DNA of 64,000 nt from Cyclaneusma minus (GCA_037179335.1 JAKZHN010000027.1:1-64000), one strand, 5' to 3'; positions 11,380 through 23,546 are shown, counted from the first letter of the stretch. A program made the numbers and translations. Notes: a model not told the origin generated them from the letters alone.

Positions 11380-11915
11380 ATGGAATTTGGTTACCATTCT
11401 GGAACTATATGCCAGCCCCCGCACCCTTTTTCCCATGTTCAATTTTTCGCACACCGTAAACGCCTCGCTGAGCACCTGACTTCCCCATCAGTGCTCTCCG
11501 GGTCTCTGCCTACCACAGACTAGATACATGCAGCCCGTGAATATGTGCATCCTTGTCCTCCAAAGCTTGTTGTTCTCTCTCCCCTCGTGAGCTTGCCAGC
11601 CTCCCAGCACAGAACGAAAGAGCAAAACAAACACTGTCCTCCAAAGCTGCTCTCTCTACCCTTACGCGCTCGTCAGCACCCTGCAGCACGACCACGAGAG
11701 CAAAACAACATTCAAAACGAGCTCCATCACATCATTATGCTAAGTACACCGGACGCCTCTTCCACCTCCAACCGTCCTACCAGCTCCTTGCAGCTCCACC
11801 ACGCCCAGAAACTTGATACAAGAAGCCTTTGAATATGTACACCCAACGCCCCTCCAACCCCCACCCATCTAGCATACACCACCCACCCCTTCCACGCCCC
11901 TCCATTCCCATCCCC
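11380..11915. other. Intergenic, C-rich
   Basis: Downstream of the minus-strand RlpA-like gene. CT- and CA-rich with no supported gene; the short frames at 11510-11832 look fortuitous. Confidence 0.45.
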
Positions 11916-12892
11916 TCAGCTCAACCACGCCCACGTCCCCTCCACCCTCCCCAACGCCTCGTCAGCCAACTTCTCAAAAGCCCCCGGACTCAAATCCAGA
12001 TCCTCACTCTCACAGCCCACACAACGATCCACCACCTCCACATCCACACTCTTCCCATCCCTCTGCACCCGAATCATTCTTCCACACAACGGATTGCTAT
12101 TAGGATCTGAGCTGTTCGCTGCCGCGTCGAACAGAACATGTGACACGGCGACTATCATTTGCGAACTCGAGGACGTGATGCCGCAGGCGCCGAGACCTGG
12201 GGCGTAGTAGGTGAGGTCGCCGGTTTGGGTCGTGCCGGGTGTGAGGGAGCTCGAGGAGCTGCTGTGATAGGTGTGAGTTAGCTGTGTTGCCTTTGATGTG
12301 TCGAGCAAGAGTGAAACAATATCGCAGCTTTCCCATGCCAATGTCCCGAGTAGCGTGGCTTGAACCAAGGCAAACAACAAGCCGCTGAACTTCGGTGATT
12401 CGTTCCCCCAAGTTCCCGAAGCAGTGAATGGCAGAATGCCAAAACACCAAGCATCGCATTCCAGCACCGGAGACGTACCCATGAAACCAAGTGCATTGAG
12501 AAGGAAACCACGTGAACATACCTGCCACTAGACCCCTTGAGCCCCACACCCAACCCCACACCCAGCGCAATGGCCAACACCAACACTCCTCCCAACACCC
12601 CCGCGACCACCCATTCCCAGAACCTCCTCTGCTTTCCAAGCCAATACGTGCTGTATGGCGGAAATCTGGCATCGTATCGTTGTTTCAAAGCCGTGAAGCC
12701 CAGAATAGTTCCCAGACTTCTCTTCGTGCCCGCGGGAGTGTCGGTAGCGGTATTTGCGGTACTGCCATAGCCAGCTTCAAGAGCTTTCGAATCCATGACT
12801 GCTGGAGATTCCGATCCGTTGCCGCTGGATGACAGGTCTTTGGGCTCGGAGGGGAGGTCTTTGCGCTGCATGTTGCTGTTGCTGTTGTCCAT
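11916..12892 (-). CDS. Membrane-anchored RlpA-like double-psi beta-barrel protein
   Basis: Exons 12892-12522 and 12261-11916; intron 260 bp with GTATGT donor and TATCACAG acceptor. Product 238 residues. The N-terminal part is polar, then comes one strong membrane segment (VVAGVLGGVLVLAIALGVGL), a serine-rich linker, and a C-terminal RlpA-like domain with GDLTYYAPGLGACG, VAVSHVLFDA, NPLCG, VDRCVGC and the terminal GTWAWL. This domain is common in secreted fungal proteins related to barwin and expansin. The probable topology is type II with the barrel outside the plasma membrane, perhaps at the cell wall. The frame is open upstream to an alternative ATG at 13027 (283 residues); I prefer 12892 but the choice is uncertain. 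Enzyme activity of the domain in fungi is not established. Confidence 0.8.
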
Positions 12893-13029
12893 TGTTGATT
12901 TCCTATTTTCGAACCCGTTGCTTGCTCCGGTCCAATTCCCGCCGTCTGCGCTCCCTTCACCTCCGTCACCTCCGTCCTTCACCTTCCAACAACGCGCTTC
13001 CTGCCGCAGCCCGTCCAGCCTCCCCAATC

Positions 13030-13455
13030 CGTCTCACCCCTTTCCCTTTTTTTTCTCTGTTTCTCAGCTGCGCTTTCCGTCTTCACTCTCTCAGATCTTC
13101 CGCCAATCCTTCTCTTCCAATTTCCCCCAAAATCCTGCACGTTTTCGCACAATACCTAGTTTCCAAACGAATGACGCGCGACCAAAACCAAGCCGCAGAA
13201 ACACAACCTTCCTTGTTCCTTCCTTGAATCTTTCAACTTCGGGATGTTTGTCAAATTTCCCAACTTCAGCCTCGTCGTCAAGTGAACGTCGGACAGCCCG
13301 GCAGAAAAGGGGCTACAGACCGGCCCGTGCGGCAGCCGACTCCGACGCTACAGGGCTAGATCGAATTCGGAAAAACGCCAGAACTGTCTCCCACACGCTA
13401 GTTTTATGCTTAAAATTTGAATCTCTGGAGAACTTGAGGATGTAGAAATTTTTGA
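13030..13455. other. Intergenic, pyrimidine-rich
   Basis: CT-rich sequence upstream of the RlpA-like gene, likely promoter and leader. No gene seen. Confidence 0.4.
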
Positions 13456-13460
13456 ACTGC

Positions 13461-13765
13461 TAATTGAGGACTTCGTGAACTACGCCCTCTTTCTTCCCGA
13501 CCCTTCCCTAGAAAAAGGGCGATTTCGACTAGACTATTTAATTTCAAAATTAAACACAGCTAGCAAAGGTGAGGTGGTTAGTGCTATGCCTGTCGGATTG
13601 CTTGCTAATAGCTTTTTGGGGAAAGCTCCTCGTTTTTGTTTATTTTTCTGGTTTGTGCCACCCCTCTAGCTGTATTCAATTTTGAAATTAAATAGTCTAG
13701 TCGAAATCGCCCTCTCTCCTGAGAAGGGGTGGGAGAGAGCGGCGCAGTTTACGGAGTCCTCAATT
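13461..13765. mobile_element. MITE with terminal inverted repeats of about 110 bp
   Basis: A 305-bp element whose two ends are long imperfect inverted repeats. The outermost 12 bases are perfect (TAATTGAGGACT and its complement), and the inner 45 bases (from GGGCGATTTCGACTAGACTA inward) are nearly perfect. The inverted repeats leave a centre of about 90 bp with no coding capacity. The ends read TA-ATTGAGGACT, compatible with a TA target duplication as in Tc1/mariner-type MITEs. A diverged second copy lies at 31419-31669. Confidence 0.85.
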
Positions 13766-13769
13766 ACTA

Positions 13770-14490
13770 CATAAGGCTCAGGAAAATTTCCTGGGAGAAA
13801 CCTGAAATAACAAATATTGATGTATGAGATATTTTAGGATGTGTTTTATTTGTCAGGATGCGATTGCGGATGTGGCGGGGGGTTTGAATCTGGAGTTCAA
13901 TTGCAAAGTTAGATACAAAATAAAGCGAAACAAAGTTTTCGGGACAGATGGAGATGTGGAGATGTGAAAATGTCGAAATGTGAAGATGTTAAAATGAGAG
14001 GATCGAATGTAAAATAAAAAAAAGTTCCACCATTCCATGATCAGGGGATTCGGGGATGTCTTCTACTTTCTAGGCTTCGGAGAGGTTTCAGTATTGAGAC
14101 GATCCTATAGTAGATAATCAGTAATGGAGATTCGAGAACTCAGCATATAGATGGGTGTTAAACTCAGTTCAAGATTTATTACAATTTACAGAGAGTGCCT
14201 TAGAGTAGAATGTACCGATCGCATACTATCCTTACCGGGTTACAAGCACACCAAAATCACACTTCTCAAGTCTCCAAAGGAATCATCGTAGAGGCATTAT
14301 CATTAAAAGCTACAAATAGTCCATCGGACACTCACGACCACACGGGTCCTCCTATCTAATATCTGACGCCACGACTCCAGGCGCAGGTTTTCGCCAAGGT
14401 ATCATGTCACACATCCCACCTCCCCTCTTCCCATTCCCAAAACGATGTAATTTCCCTCCTCCCACCCGGGTCCCACCGCCACCTCAGTAT
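13770..14490. other. Intergenic, no gene seen
   Basis: 3' flank of the glycerol kinase gene. It contains a short GATGTGGAGATGTG-like simple repeat near 13950-13990. No supported coding sequence. Confidence 0.45.
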
Positions 14491-14496
14491 CATCGA

Positions 14497-16419
14497 TCAA
14501 TTCTGCACCCTCCCATGATAATAAGCCTTCCTCTCCTTCTCCCTCTCCGCCTCCTCATGCGCCTCATGCTCCTTCTTCTCATCCTCATTACTCCACCCCT
14601 TACTCATCTCCACCGCCTTCTCCCACTTCGCCATCATCTTGTCGCTCTGCTCGCGCGGAATCTGCGGCTCAAAGACCCTGCGGTCTTCCTTGCCGCTCTT
14701 CCGCACCTTGTCGCGCACAGCATCAAATTCCTTAAACACACCCACGGCGAAACCGGCTGCGATGGCTGCTCCCAAGGCGGTAGTTTCGCGCATCACGGGT
14801 CGGTCGACGGGGATGCCGATGATGTCTGCTTGCGTCTGCATGCACAGATCGCTATTCGACATGCCGCCATCGACAGCGAGGTCTTCGAGGCGGTGATTGC
14901 TATCTTTCTCCATAGCCTGAAGAATAGCGCGGGTCTGGAAACACGTAGCTTCGAGCGTAGCGCGGGCAATGTGTCCACGCTGCGTGTGCTGCGTGATTCC
15001 AAACAGCGTTCCCTTGGCATCATCGATCCAGTAAGGAGCAAAGAGACCAGAGAAAGCGGTAACGAATACGACACCGCCGTTGTTGGTCACAGTTTCGGCG
15101 AGCTCGGTGATCTTGCTGCTGTGGGCGATGAAACCAAGGTTGTTCATGAGGAACTTGACGCCAGAACCGGCGACAGCGATGGAGCCTTCGAGTGCGTAGA
15201 TGGGCTCGCGCTTGTCGCCGAAGTCGTAGGCGACAGTGGCGAGGAGGCCATATTTGGAAATTACGGGCTTGTTGCCGACGTTGTAGAGGAGGAAACAGCC
15301 CGTACCGTAGGTGTTCTTAGCTTGGCCGGGTGCGAAGCCGCATTGACCGACCAGGGCAGCAGACTGGTCTCCCAAGCAGCCGGCAATCTTGGTGCCTTTG
15401 AGGATACCGTGTTCCAATTCACCGTAGGCTGAGGAATCGGAGGAGGGGACGATCTTGGGGAGGCGGAGTTTTGATTTGTCAATGCCGAAGAATTTCAGCG
15501 TGGTGTCGTCATATTTGCGGGTATGGAGGTTCATGAACATGGTTCGTGACGCATTGGTCGTGTCGGTGACGTGGATGTTAGCTTTTGTGGCGCCGTTCAG
15601 CTTGTAGATCAGCCAGGTGTCAACGGTACCGAAGGCACAGCGGCCCTCGTCGTAAGCCTGCTTGACCTCCTCGACATTCTCGTAGAGCCATCTGATCTTC
15701 ATGGCCGAAGGGTAGGTAGAGAGCGGAAGTCCGGTAATTTGCAACAAGTCGTCAGCCCCTGGTCGCTGTCTGTATTCGCGCACCAGATCTTTGGTACGGG
15801 TGTCGGGCCAGGCGATGGCATTGTAGAGGGGCTCGCCGGTTTCACTGTCCCAGACGAGTGTAGTCTCACGCTGATTCGTGATGCCAATGGCTTTTATCGA
15901 GTCCTTGGAATATCCAAGGTCGAGGAACTTCTCGGTGGCCTTCTCGATACATTCTTCGACGGAGGAGACCAGTTCTTGGGGATCATGTTCGTGCCATCTG
16001 TTTGAAAACCGCCAGGTTAGCAGAAACTCGATGTGATTGAGAAATTTAACGGTTACGTTTAATGTGAAGATAGGGAGATTGAAGAAAACTTACCCAGACT
16101 CAGGATAGTGCTGTTCGAACTCGATCTGATGGCTTGCGACCGGGTTACCCTCTCCATCGAAGATCAGAAATCTGGAGGAAGTGGTTCCCTGATCTATGCT
16201 ACCAATGAACCATTTGTTATTCGTCTCCTCATCGGTTTGTGTCAAGTCTCCTGGCAAAACTGCCTCACTGCCCTTGGAGCCAAGCATGTTCACCGACTCA
16301 ACATGTTCGGATTGCGGCGTAGGCTCTTTGACCTTGATGGGGTCGTCGAGCCTTTTGAGTGTAGGGCTGGGTGTGACACCAGCTGAGCCGTTTACCGAAT
16401 GGATTGCGCTTGGGGACAT
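14497..16419 (-). CDS. Glycerol kinase
   Basis: Phosphorylates glycerol to glycerol-3-phosphate with ATP, normally in the cytosol or at mitochondria, the first step of glycerol use. Exons 16419-16094 and 15997-14497; intron 96 bp, GTAAGT to ACAG. The joined frame reads across the junction as HYPESGWHEHDP. FGGY-kinase features are clear: phosphate loop GSIDQGTTSSRFLIFD, ITNQRETTLVWD, the GSIAVAGSGVKFL stretch, and VDGGMSNSDLCMQTQADI. The lysine- and glutamate-rich C-terminal tail ends in YYHGRVQN. With the start at 16419 the product is 608 residues, longer than typical (about 500-550), because of about 75 residues before the kinase core. The frame stays open upstream to 16920, so the true start or an extra 5' exon is unsettled. 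Confidence 0.92.
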
Positions 16420-19319
16420 GCTCGGGCTAATTGCGCTAGGGTGGACGTCGACAGCTCTAGTATATGTGCTGTGTTGAAGATGAGGTGTGCCAGAGAAGCC
16501 GGACCGGGGTATCACAGTCGTTGGTAGGCTAAGTCGGGATTTAAGTTGAAAGAAGTAGTTGCGAAGGGGTGTGGTGACAGAACTTCGGTACGGAGGACAA
16601 AGAAGTCGACGAAGATGGTTAAGGCGGTTTGGAGTGAGGAAGGCTTTGTTCAGAGAGGATTGGTCGGAGAGTGTAGTACTTGTAGTGTATTTTGGAGAGA
16701 AGATTGGATTGGGAATTGGAAAGGGGAAAACGGAGGGGGAGGACAGATGAAGTAGTGCTCGCTCCAGCAATACATGTACTCTGAGTGGGCGATGATGTCT
16801 GACCGGACATGGCGCCGGCATAGGAGGACCCAAGTTACGTCTGGACTCTCTGTCGGTCGAGGGGACCCAGAGTTTGTCCCCAGGTGGTGCAGCTTGGCGG
16901 CAGGTCGGGGTGTGGGACAAAGAAAGGGAAGCTTAACCTCTTAGGGGGCAGACGCGGCCAAGCGGACAGCGGCGGCACAGATATTGGGAAGGAAAGGCGG
17001 GGTTTGTGCTGGGGCACTTGGAGCTTGAACCAGAAGAGTAACATGAATCCGAGTCGATGTGATATGTGTGGTTGTGCCTGTCGCATTTTTCGGCGCCACC
17101 GTCATTTGTGCGAGTTGACGTGACAGCAGTAGATATACAGAATTTTGTAAAAATGAGTTTGAAAATTTACACGCTCCAAATGAGAACGGCATGATATTAC
17201 TTCCACAATTCCCTTTTCTGTCGAAACTAGCAATTGCTACTAGCCTGGATCTATCAAATCTACTACTGTAGTTAGAAGGTGGAGCGTCAATCCCTCTGTC
17301 AACCCGGTCTGACGCGAGATGACGCTGTCAGGATCTGAAATCGAAAATGCCATTAACACGAGCAGCGCCAAGACTTGCATACTAGCAGGTGCACCGGCGG
17401 CCTGGTCTGTGCCATCGAACCCTGCCCAAGTGTTGCAGGCTGTTGCATCCCTCCTTTGCAGCGGCTGCCGGCCCAAAACCTCTCAAGAGCTCCATCTCTT
17501 TTGGCCTCGTGCAGCTTTGCATTCTGCCCTGCCAGCTTACTCTATTCTGACGGTGAGCCTCTCAGCAACGAGTGCGCGGCCTCTCAACCCAGTGCCCCCA
17601 AGCCTCCATCTGTCGTCTAGAACATCGCTCAAAATAGCCCATAGCTGGCATGTGATGCCGTGGGGCCCCGCTTCAGAGGAGATTGATGGAAAATTCACCT
17701 GCCGTCCAACCTCCGCGGCCCCACACTATCGTGAACTTTTCTTCTGCGGAGGTCCCGTGGAGGAGGGAGATTGCAGAGTGAGCCCCTGGGGAAATGGCTG
17801 AGATTGCGGTGAACTGAGACCGAGTCTGGAGTCGTCGAATTTGTAAGTCCCTCCAAATCACAAATGTGTGTGCGCTGCAGCAAGCCCGTATTCACCAGCC
17901 GCGTTGCAGTGCAGCAGGTCCATCGAGTTCTGTTGAGCTCTGTTGAGCCATCCCACGCGCCGTCGCGGTCACGAGAATCACGGTGTGGAAGTTTCGAGAG
18001 AGCTCGGCCAAGGCGGGGGCCATTCGGACTTGGGCACCAAAGCATATGTTGCCTGTGGGCCATGAAGCCAACGGGACACACATCTTCATGTCAATATATC
18101 AATCATCGACGATTCACAACCGCTGACCGCGAAACAGATTTACTGCTCTCCGCATTTCAGAATCGGTGCCTGGGCCGCGTTGTCGCATTCCGCCTTCAGC
18201 ATTGGCAATTGCGGGAGCGCCATCCCTGCGCCCACGAATTGGCCAATGTTTGCGGATGAGGCTGTGATGCAGTCACATCGCTTTAAGCTTTTGGCGACGC
18301 CCTGCTCCCAACGCCACGGCCACAGAACGCTGCCCCGGAAAGGAAAGGGGGTCTCTCTTCAGCCTCAGCGCGACAGTTTGGGCGTCATGCGACCCAATCC
18401 CTTTGCATCGCGCCCCTCCAGGAACCGGCTTGAACGGGCGCGCACCGCTGCGACTGACGTTCTGCAGACGTCATGCGGTGCCTGAGAAAGAGTGGGCCCC
18501 CTGTGTCACTATGGAGACGTCGCCGATAAGAAGGCTGATCGTGCGGAGGGTGTGCTGGCATGGGATGGCCATTGCGATTTCAGAATCCCATCCAGCGACT
18601 CGGCTGGCTCCACCGAAAGCAGGAAAAAGAGGAGCCCCGGATCGTCGCGAAGTCGTGACGGCCATGCCGGGCCAATATCTGAGCCTCTTCCTACTGGTGT
18701 GTCATGAGAGGAAAAGTGGAATTGACACTGCAATGCGCATCTCTTTGCTAGGGGTGACGCTGCCGTGGAAGGCAAAGGACACAAGACTTCCGCTGTTGAT
18801 CCGAGGGGCTTTTGCTCCATCCGAATTCCAAGCTGATAAGTGTGGCTGGGTATTTACATAAGGTATGCCCGAAAACGTCATGAAATGGGCCCCCAGAGGC
18901 AAACTCATCCTCCTATGATGTCTTGGACCCTTTCGCTTGGTTCCAAGATGATGTTTTGGACCCTTCTCCATTCCCCGTGGCAGTGTTTCTCCGTGGCTCA
19001 AATGATGTCAATTACGATGCAAACACCATGCCAATAGTGACGCAAATAACGATGGCAAAAGTCCCTGCGTTGTTCGGCGTAAAAAAAAACCTTGAAACTC
19101 TCCGAGTTCAGTTTTGGAGACACACAAACTCCCTTCCGTTCGTGATTTTTGCTAAGGGCTAGCAAGAAGACCCTGATTGCCAGACGCGAAACATGGGATA
19201 TCCCCGTTATTCATTATTCTTCATTAATACACACAAGCTCCGCCCAACTCCCCTCATCACCACAATTAATTCCTGGCTCGTTTCCTGATTCCCTGCTTCT
19301 TAAATCCTACTGCACAATA

Positions 19320-19402
19320 CACCTGTGAATTGAGAATCATCTGTATTGCTTCTAATCACTTGCATTACTCCTGATCATTAGGACTGGTTTTCAGGCAATG
19401 CT
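19320..19402 (+). repeat. 19/20-bp-period degenerate repeat (array 2)
   Basis: About three units such as CTAATCACTTGCATTACTCC, TGATCATTAGGACTGG and GAATCATCTGTATTGCTT, same family and orientation as array 1 but more decayed. Confidence 0.45.
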
Positions 19403-19633
19403 TGTCATCTCGTACTTTTTACCCTCACGTACTTGGAAAAGAGAATCTTGATCTACATGTTGTTACTTGTCTCTTGTCACATACATCATCACTTCGAGAT
19501 TCACGTCAAAGACTCAAGAGGGTTGTGGAAACAGCTTCCTTTTTGTGTATATGAAGATTTCCTTAGCAGCCCCTCAAATTGTCTTGGGTCATCCAATGCT
19601 GCCCATTTCCGATATCCATGCTCGTGCTTTCAT

Positions 19634-19672
19634 CACTGCCCTGCTCATGCTCTGCTCATGCTCTGCTCATGC
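19634..19672 (+). repeat. 11-bp tandem repeat
   Basis: Three to four copies of CTCTGCTCATG in tandem. Confidence 0.85.
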
Positions 19673-19786
19673 TTCTTGTTCTTCCCATGCATGCTCTCCA
19701 AATTCTCTCAAGACATGGCTTCAAAGCCCGCCTTCCAAACGATGCCAGCAAAATGCGAGTAGTATGCTTTCCGTTTCCCCCCCAGT

Positions 19787-19834
19787 GTCGATGTCGTCGA
19801 TGTCGTCGATGTCGTTGATGTCGTTGATGTCGTG
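19787..19834 (+). repeat. 9-bp tandem repeat GTCGATGTC
   Basis: Five copies of GTCGATGTC or GTTGATGTC in register. On the minus strand this reads as an Asp-Ile-Asn/Asp-type repeat, but no gene is supported here. Confidence 0.85.
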
Positions 19835-19946
19835 TGATTCTCCTGTGCGCAATTCGAAAGTCGAGGATATGGCTTGTGTCGAGTGATAGAAGTCAATCCA
19901 GTAATCCAGGACAATTTCGCCCACTTTGTCGTTACCCCCTCCACAC

Positions 19947-21314
19947 CTATCGCCGACTGATCATTTTTCCGCAGCGCTCTCTCAACGCCCTGAGGTTCAT
20001 CTCATCCTCGTCAATAGCCAACTCCATCGTCGTGATCACTACCCAATCTCCCCCGGCCTTATGAGCCTCCGGTAAAATCTTCCACAACGCACTCTTCCAT
20101 TCCTCCGTCATCTCCTTCACCTTCGTGTAAACCACCCTCCTACACTCCACCACCATAACCTTCATATAACTCGGCGGTTGAACCTTCTCTTCCATCACCT
20201 GCAGCACCATTTTCTTCACCCTCTTCTCAAACCGTCTCACGAACGACCTTCTCACATGTCGGAGATACAATTCTTCTGCTCCTCGCGTCAATCTCCATCT
20301 CCGCCTTCCCACCGTGCCATCTGCATTCGGCAGCGAAAATGTCAGGTGATGACATTGGCACCCCTTATCACATTTAGATCCGCCATAGCACACCAAATCG
20401 TGATGCAACTGCAATCCTTCCCACCGGCTGTCATTCTTGATCTTTTCGTTTTCCGATTCATCAAACTCGAGTTGGTGGAAAGCAGGCTCGTCCATATCCC
20501 AGTAATCTTGTAGGTAGTCGTAGTCATCATTGCTCTTCGGGTCGGCGGCCTCCCAGGCTTCGAAATCAAAGACGGTGGCGGGGCGATACTGGATGAGCTC
20601 GGGAGTTGGTGATCTCTCTTCGACTTCCCGGGGTTCTTCTGACTCTGAATCCCAATCGTCTTCTTCTGACTCTGGTTCCGAATCGTCTTCTTCTGACTCT
20701 GGTGCCAGTTCGTTTTCGAAGAATTCGACCCAGTCAACCTCTTGTTCTTCCTCGACTCCTTGTTCTTCATCGGCTCCTTCCCATTCTCCTTCTCTGCCTT
20801 CTTCATCATCATCGTCATGAACGACTACTCCCCGGTGTCTTTTCGAGGGAGAAGGGCGCTCATCGTCGCCTTCTTCATCCTCGTCATCATCTCGTCCTCT
20901 CTTGGCACTTGAAGGTCCCTGAGCTCCACTCTCATAGCCATTCTCTGGCAAACTCGGGTGTCCAGCATCGGGACGAAACATATCATCCGCATGGATATCA
21001 TAAAACTCCTCGCTGTAAAACGGAGCATAGTCCTCCTCAGCATCATTGTCGTCGTTCTCGACGGGAGCAAGGTCTGGTGATGCTACGAGTGCTGGGGTTT
21101 CCCAGGGCATCCATGGTGACGCTTCCCTGTCATCTGGCTGTTGCGGAAGACCGACATCTTCCATGTGTTCCTCGATGTTTTCATTCTCGAGGGGAGCAAG
21201 GGCTGGTGTACCCGAGAGTCTGTGGGGGAAATCCAGGCCAGTGCCCTCAGCGACATCCATGCTGTGGAGATATGAAGCCATTTGAGCCATAGACATATTT
21301 CCAGAGTGAGGCAC
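19947..21314 (-). CDS. Acidic protein of unknown function with a Cys/His cluster
   Basis: One uninterrupted frame of 455 residues starting MPHSGNMSMAQM. The N-terminal 130 residues contain two related blocks (TPALAPLENEN near 37 and SPDLAPVENDD near 80). Residues about 140-230 are very acidic, with basic patches (AKRGRDD, SPSKRHRG) that may be nuclear localisation signals, and the tandem motif SEEDDSEPESEEDDWDSESEE. After about 300 the sequence becomes ordered and contains CYGGSKCDKGCQCHH, then a basic region (RRRWRLTRGAEELYLRH, RRFEKRVKKM). The acid-rich N-terminus and compact C-terminus suggest a nuclear protein, but I recognise no family. A tandem repeat of about 50 bp lies upstream. Confidence 0.7.
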   Translation of the reverse strand: MPHSGNMSMAQMASYLHSMDVAEGTGLDFPHRLSGTPALAPLENENIEEHMEDVGLPQQPDDREASPWMPWETPALVASPDLAPVENDDNDAEEDYAPFYSEEFYDIHADDMFRPDAGHPSLPENGYESGAQGPSSAKRGRDDDEDEEGDDERPSPSKRHRGVVVHDDDDEEGREGEWEGADEEQGVEEEQEVDWVEFFENELAPESEEDDSEPESEEDDWDSESEEPREVEERSPTPELIQYRPATVFDFEAWEAADPKSNDDYDYLQDYWDMDEPAFHQLEFDESENEKIKNDSRWEGLQLHHDLVCYGGSKCDKGCQCHHLTFSLPNADGTVGRRRWRLTRGAEELYLRHVRRSFVRRFEKRVKKMVLQVMEEKVQPPSYMKVMVVECRRVVYTKVKEMTEEWKSALWKILPEAHKAGGDWVVITTMELAIDEDEMNLRALRERCGKMISRR

Positions 21315-21477
21315 TTGGTGCTGTATGGGTTTGAAGGTAGGTGGTTATTCGTGGAACTGTGCTTGGGACAGTTGGGTATGTGTGTTTCGACGGTATGTGC
21401 GCCGAGGTGAAGATGCTTTCGACTTGGCTCGAAGTACTCGGGCCGGTGTGGAAAGCGTGAGGGGCTTCGTATGGGAT

Positions 21478-21655
21478 TTCGAAGCTGTGAAGGTGGTGCT
21501 CAAGTTTCAACCCGAAGGACTCGGGGATTTGAAGTCTTGAGGTTGGTGTTTCAAGTTTCAGCCCGAAGAACTCGGAGATCTGAAAATGTGAAGGTGGTTT
21601 TCAAGTTTCAGCCCGAAGAACTCGGAGATCTGAAATTTTGAAGTTGGTGGGTTGG
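21478..21655. repeat. Tandem repeat of about 50 bp, three units
   Basis: Three copies with period 50-51 bp, each containing CAAGTTTCAGCCCGAAGAAC followed by TCGGAGATCTGAA. It lies 160-340 bp upstream of the start of the minus-strand gene at 21314, so probably in its promoter. A two-copy 25-bp repeat (GGTGTCTGAGCAACAAGAAC) follows near 21680. Confidence 0.85.
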
Positions 21656-21884
21656 TTGGTTTCCAAACGCAAGGCAGATTGTGGTGTCTGAGCAACAAGA
21701 ACGGTGTCTGGGCAGCAAGGACTTGACTCTGTTAGGATCTCAAGGCATGAAACTCGGGAGGGAGAATAAGCTGTACCTGTTGGCTTGAGAGGCAGCAGGT
21801 TTGCTGATGGTCTGTCGTCTTTGCAAGGTCTTGAAGTTGAAGTTTCGAATTTCGAGTGTGGTCAAGTGTGGGAAGCGTGTGTGC

Positions 21885-21914
21885 GAGAGAGAGAGAGAGA
21901 GAGACAGAGAGAGT
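21885..21914. repeat. (GA)n microsatellite
   Basis: GAGA tract interrupted once by ACA. Confidence 0.9.
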
Positions 21915-21919
21915 GCGAG

Positions 21920-23540
21920 GCTTCAATTTATGAGAACATCGGAGTCTTGGCGTTCCAGTTCTTGGATTTATTATTCTTTTCTCGCCAGTGGGCTTTTCTT
22001 AGTCTCTATCCTTATCTTGTGGGTTATGTGTCTCCCGACAAAGCTTCCCGTCGTCGCTACCAGTGTTCGGGCGACGCTCAACCAAGGGACGAAGTGTTTC
22101 GTGAGTCAAAGCCTCAGAGGCTAGGAAAAGAGATGAATGTATTCGGTTTTCGAAGGCTGGTTGGATGAAGATGGACAGTAAGGCAGCAATGCCACAGCAT
22201 ACTGTGGCCGGAGCCCCGAGATGTGTGCGAAAATTGGCTTGGAGGACCAGCTGCTAATCCGTCGATGACCTGGTCACAATCTACCTAAAGCGCGATGCAT
22301 CGAGGCCTACTTAGAAGATATTCAGAAAGCTGGAGGTAGCAAGACCGAAATGCGCGGCGAATGCTCAAGATTGGAGCTTCACCCTGAGCTGCCTTCGACT
22401 TTCCCGTCTTTTCGCATCCTTGTTCGCAATGCCTCACTAGAACATGTCCAGAAAGCTGCAAGTCTCGCACGAAAGCGTGCGGCAAGATCGATAATTTCCA
22501 TGGCGCAATTCCACTGTCCAGGAGTGACTGCGGGCGTAGATTCCGAAGTTGTAGCTTTCGCCTCGATCCGCCTTCATTCTGACTATCCCATTTTGCGCTT
22601 TCCCTTCCCACTGTTCGCAGGAACGTATTCGAAATAGCAGAAAACTGAGCACTTGGGAATGAACTGGAAGTGTGCAGCAATCGTGACTACAGCCCAAGCT
22701 GAATGTCGTTGTGCGAAGGTCAGCTGTGAGGGTGGCTGTTTCCTCCCCAATCCAGCTTCGACAGCTGGACTACACCCCATCTCGCCCTCATTTCCAGTCC
22801 ACCCATCACTCACATATCAAAATCTGATTTTCACAGCCCAGTCCCGAGTCCCAAAAGCACAGACGCACAAATCCTCTATAGCTCGCATGATTCGCTCTCT
22901 GTAATTTAATATCCCTACATTCGCAGCTCGTCGCAGCTCGTCGCCAAACCACTGCCATGCACGCGTATACCCGATAATTACAATTTCGTAAATTGATGCC
23001 CATGGTGCGAGTCCCTCCCTAGGCCGATCCGGTAACCCCAATCTTACATACCCCTCACACAATCTGTCATTTCATGGTCCACGGTACCAAGGTTTTGAAG
23101 ATCCGAACTTCGCAGTTCGCACCACGTAGGATCATCAGACTTGAACATTGAAGAATACTCTTTTTGTTATCCTTTTGCACTCAAGACACATACTGTAGAT
23201 ACGTGCACTACCAGCCTAATGGGCTTCCCAGCCTGGTCTCGTTGCGCCCACTCGTCCTCACTCATCATTGGTCAATCGCTGCGTCGCGAAAGAGCCCCCT
23301 TTCTCATGACTACGAAACGCAGAATGCCAAAACACGCAACCGAAAGACGCTCCAATCCAAAGGCTTGAATCGAAACGGGCCCGGCTTGCTTTCAGGACCA
23401 GGCTTCATACCACGCACGTTTCAAGACACCGAACAAGACGGCTTCGACCTTTTCATTCCATGGGTATACACACAAACACACGCGCGCGCCTGTCTAGTCG
23501 ATCATCTGCACCGAGCCCACACAAGCTTTACCACTCTTCA
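21920..23540. other. Intergenic, no gene seen
   Basis: Overlapping short frames on both strands without domains or splice support. It lies downstream of the NRAMP gene. Confidence 0.4.
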
Positions 23541-23546
23541 GGCCCC

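Larger units (their letters stand above)
16930..19940. other. Gene-poor region of 3 kb
   Basis: Many short frames overlap on both strands (for example 17319-17801 and 18403-18861) but none shows a domain, a consistent splice pattern or a codon bias that separates it from its antisense partner. It could hold a non-coding RNA or a diverged gene that I cannot see. Confidence 0.4.

Noticed and set aside
11829..12110. Plus-strand frame rich in Pro and His
   Set aside because: Antisense to the RlpA-like domain and made of its codon complement.
13475..13669. 64-codon frame inside the first MITE
   Set aside because: Runs through the terminal inverted repeat and is not kept in the second copy.
17319..18861. 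Several plus- and minus-strand frames of 100-160 codons
   Set aside because: They overlap each other in different frames with no domain, splice signals or start context to prefer one.
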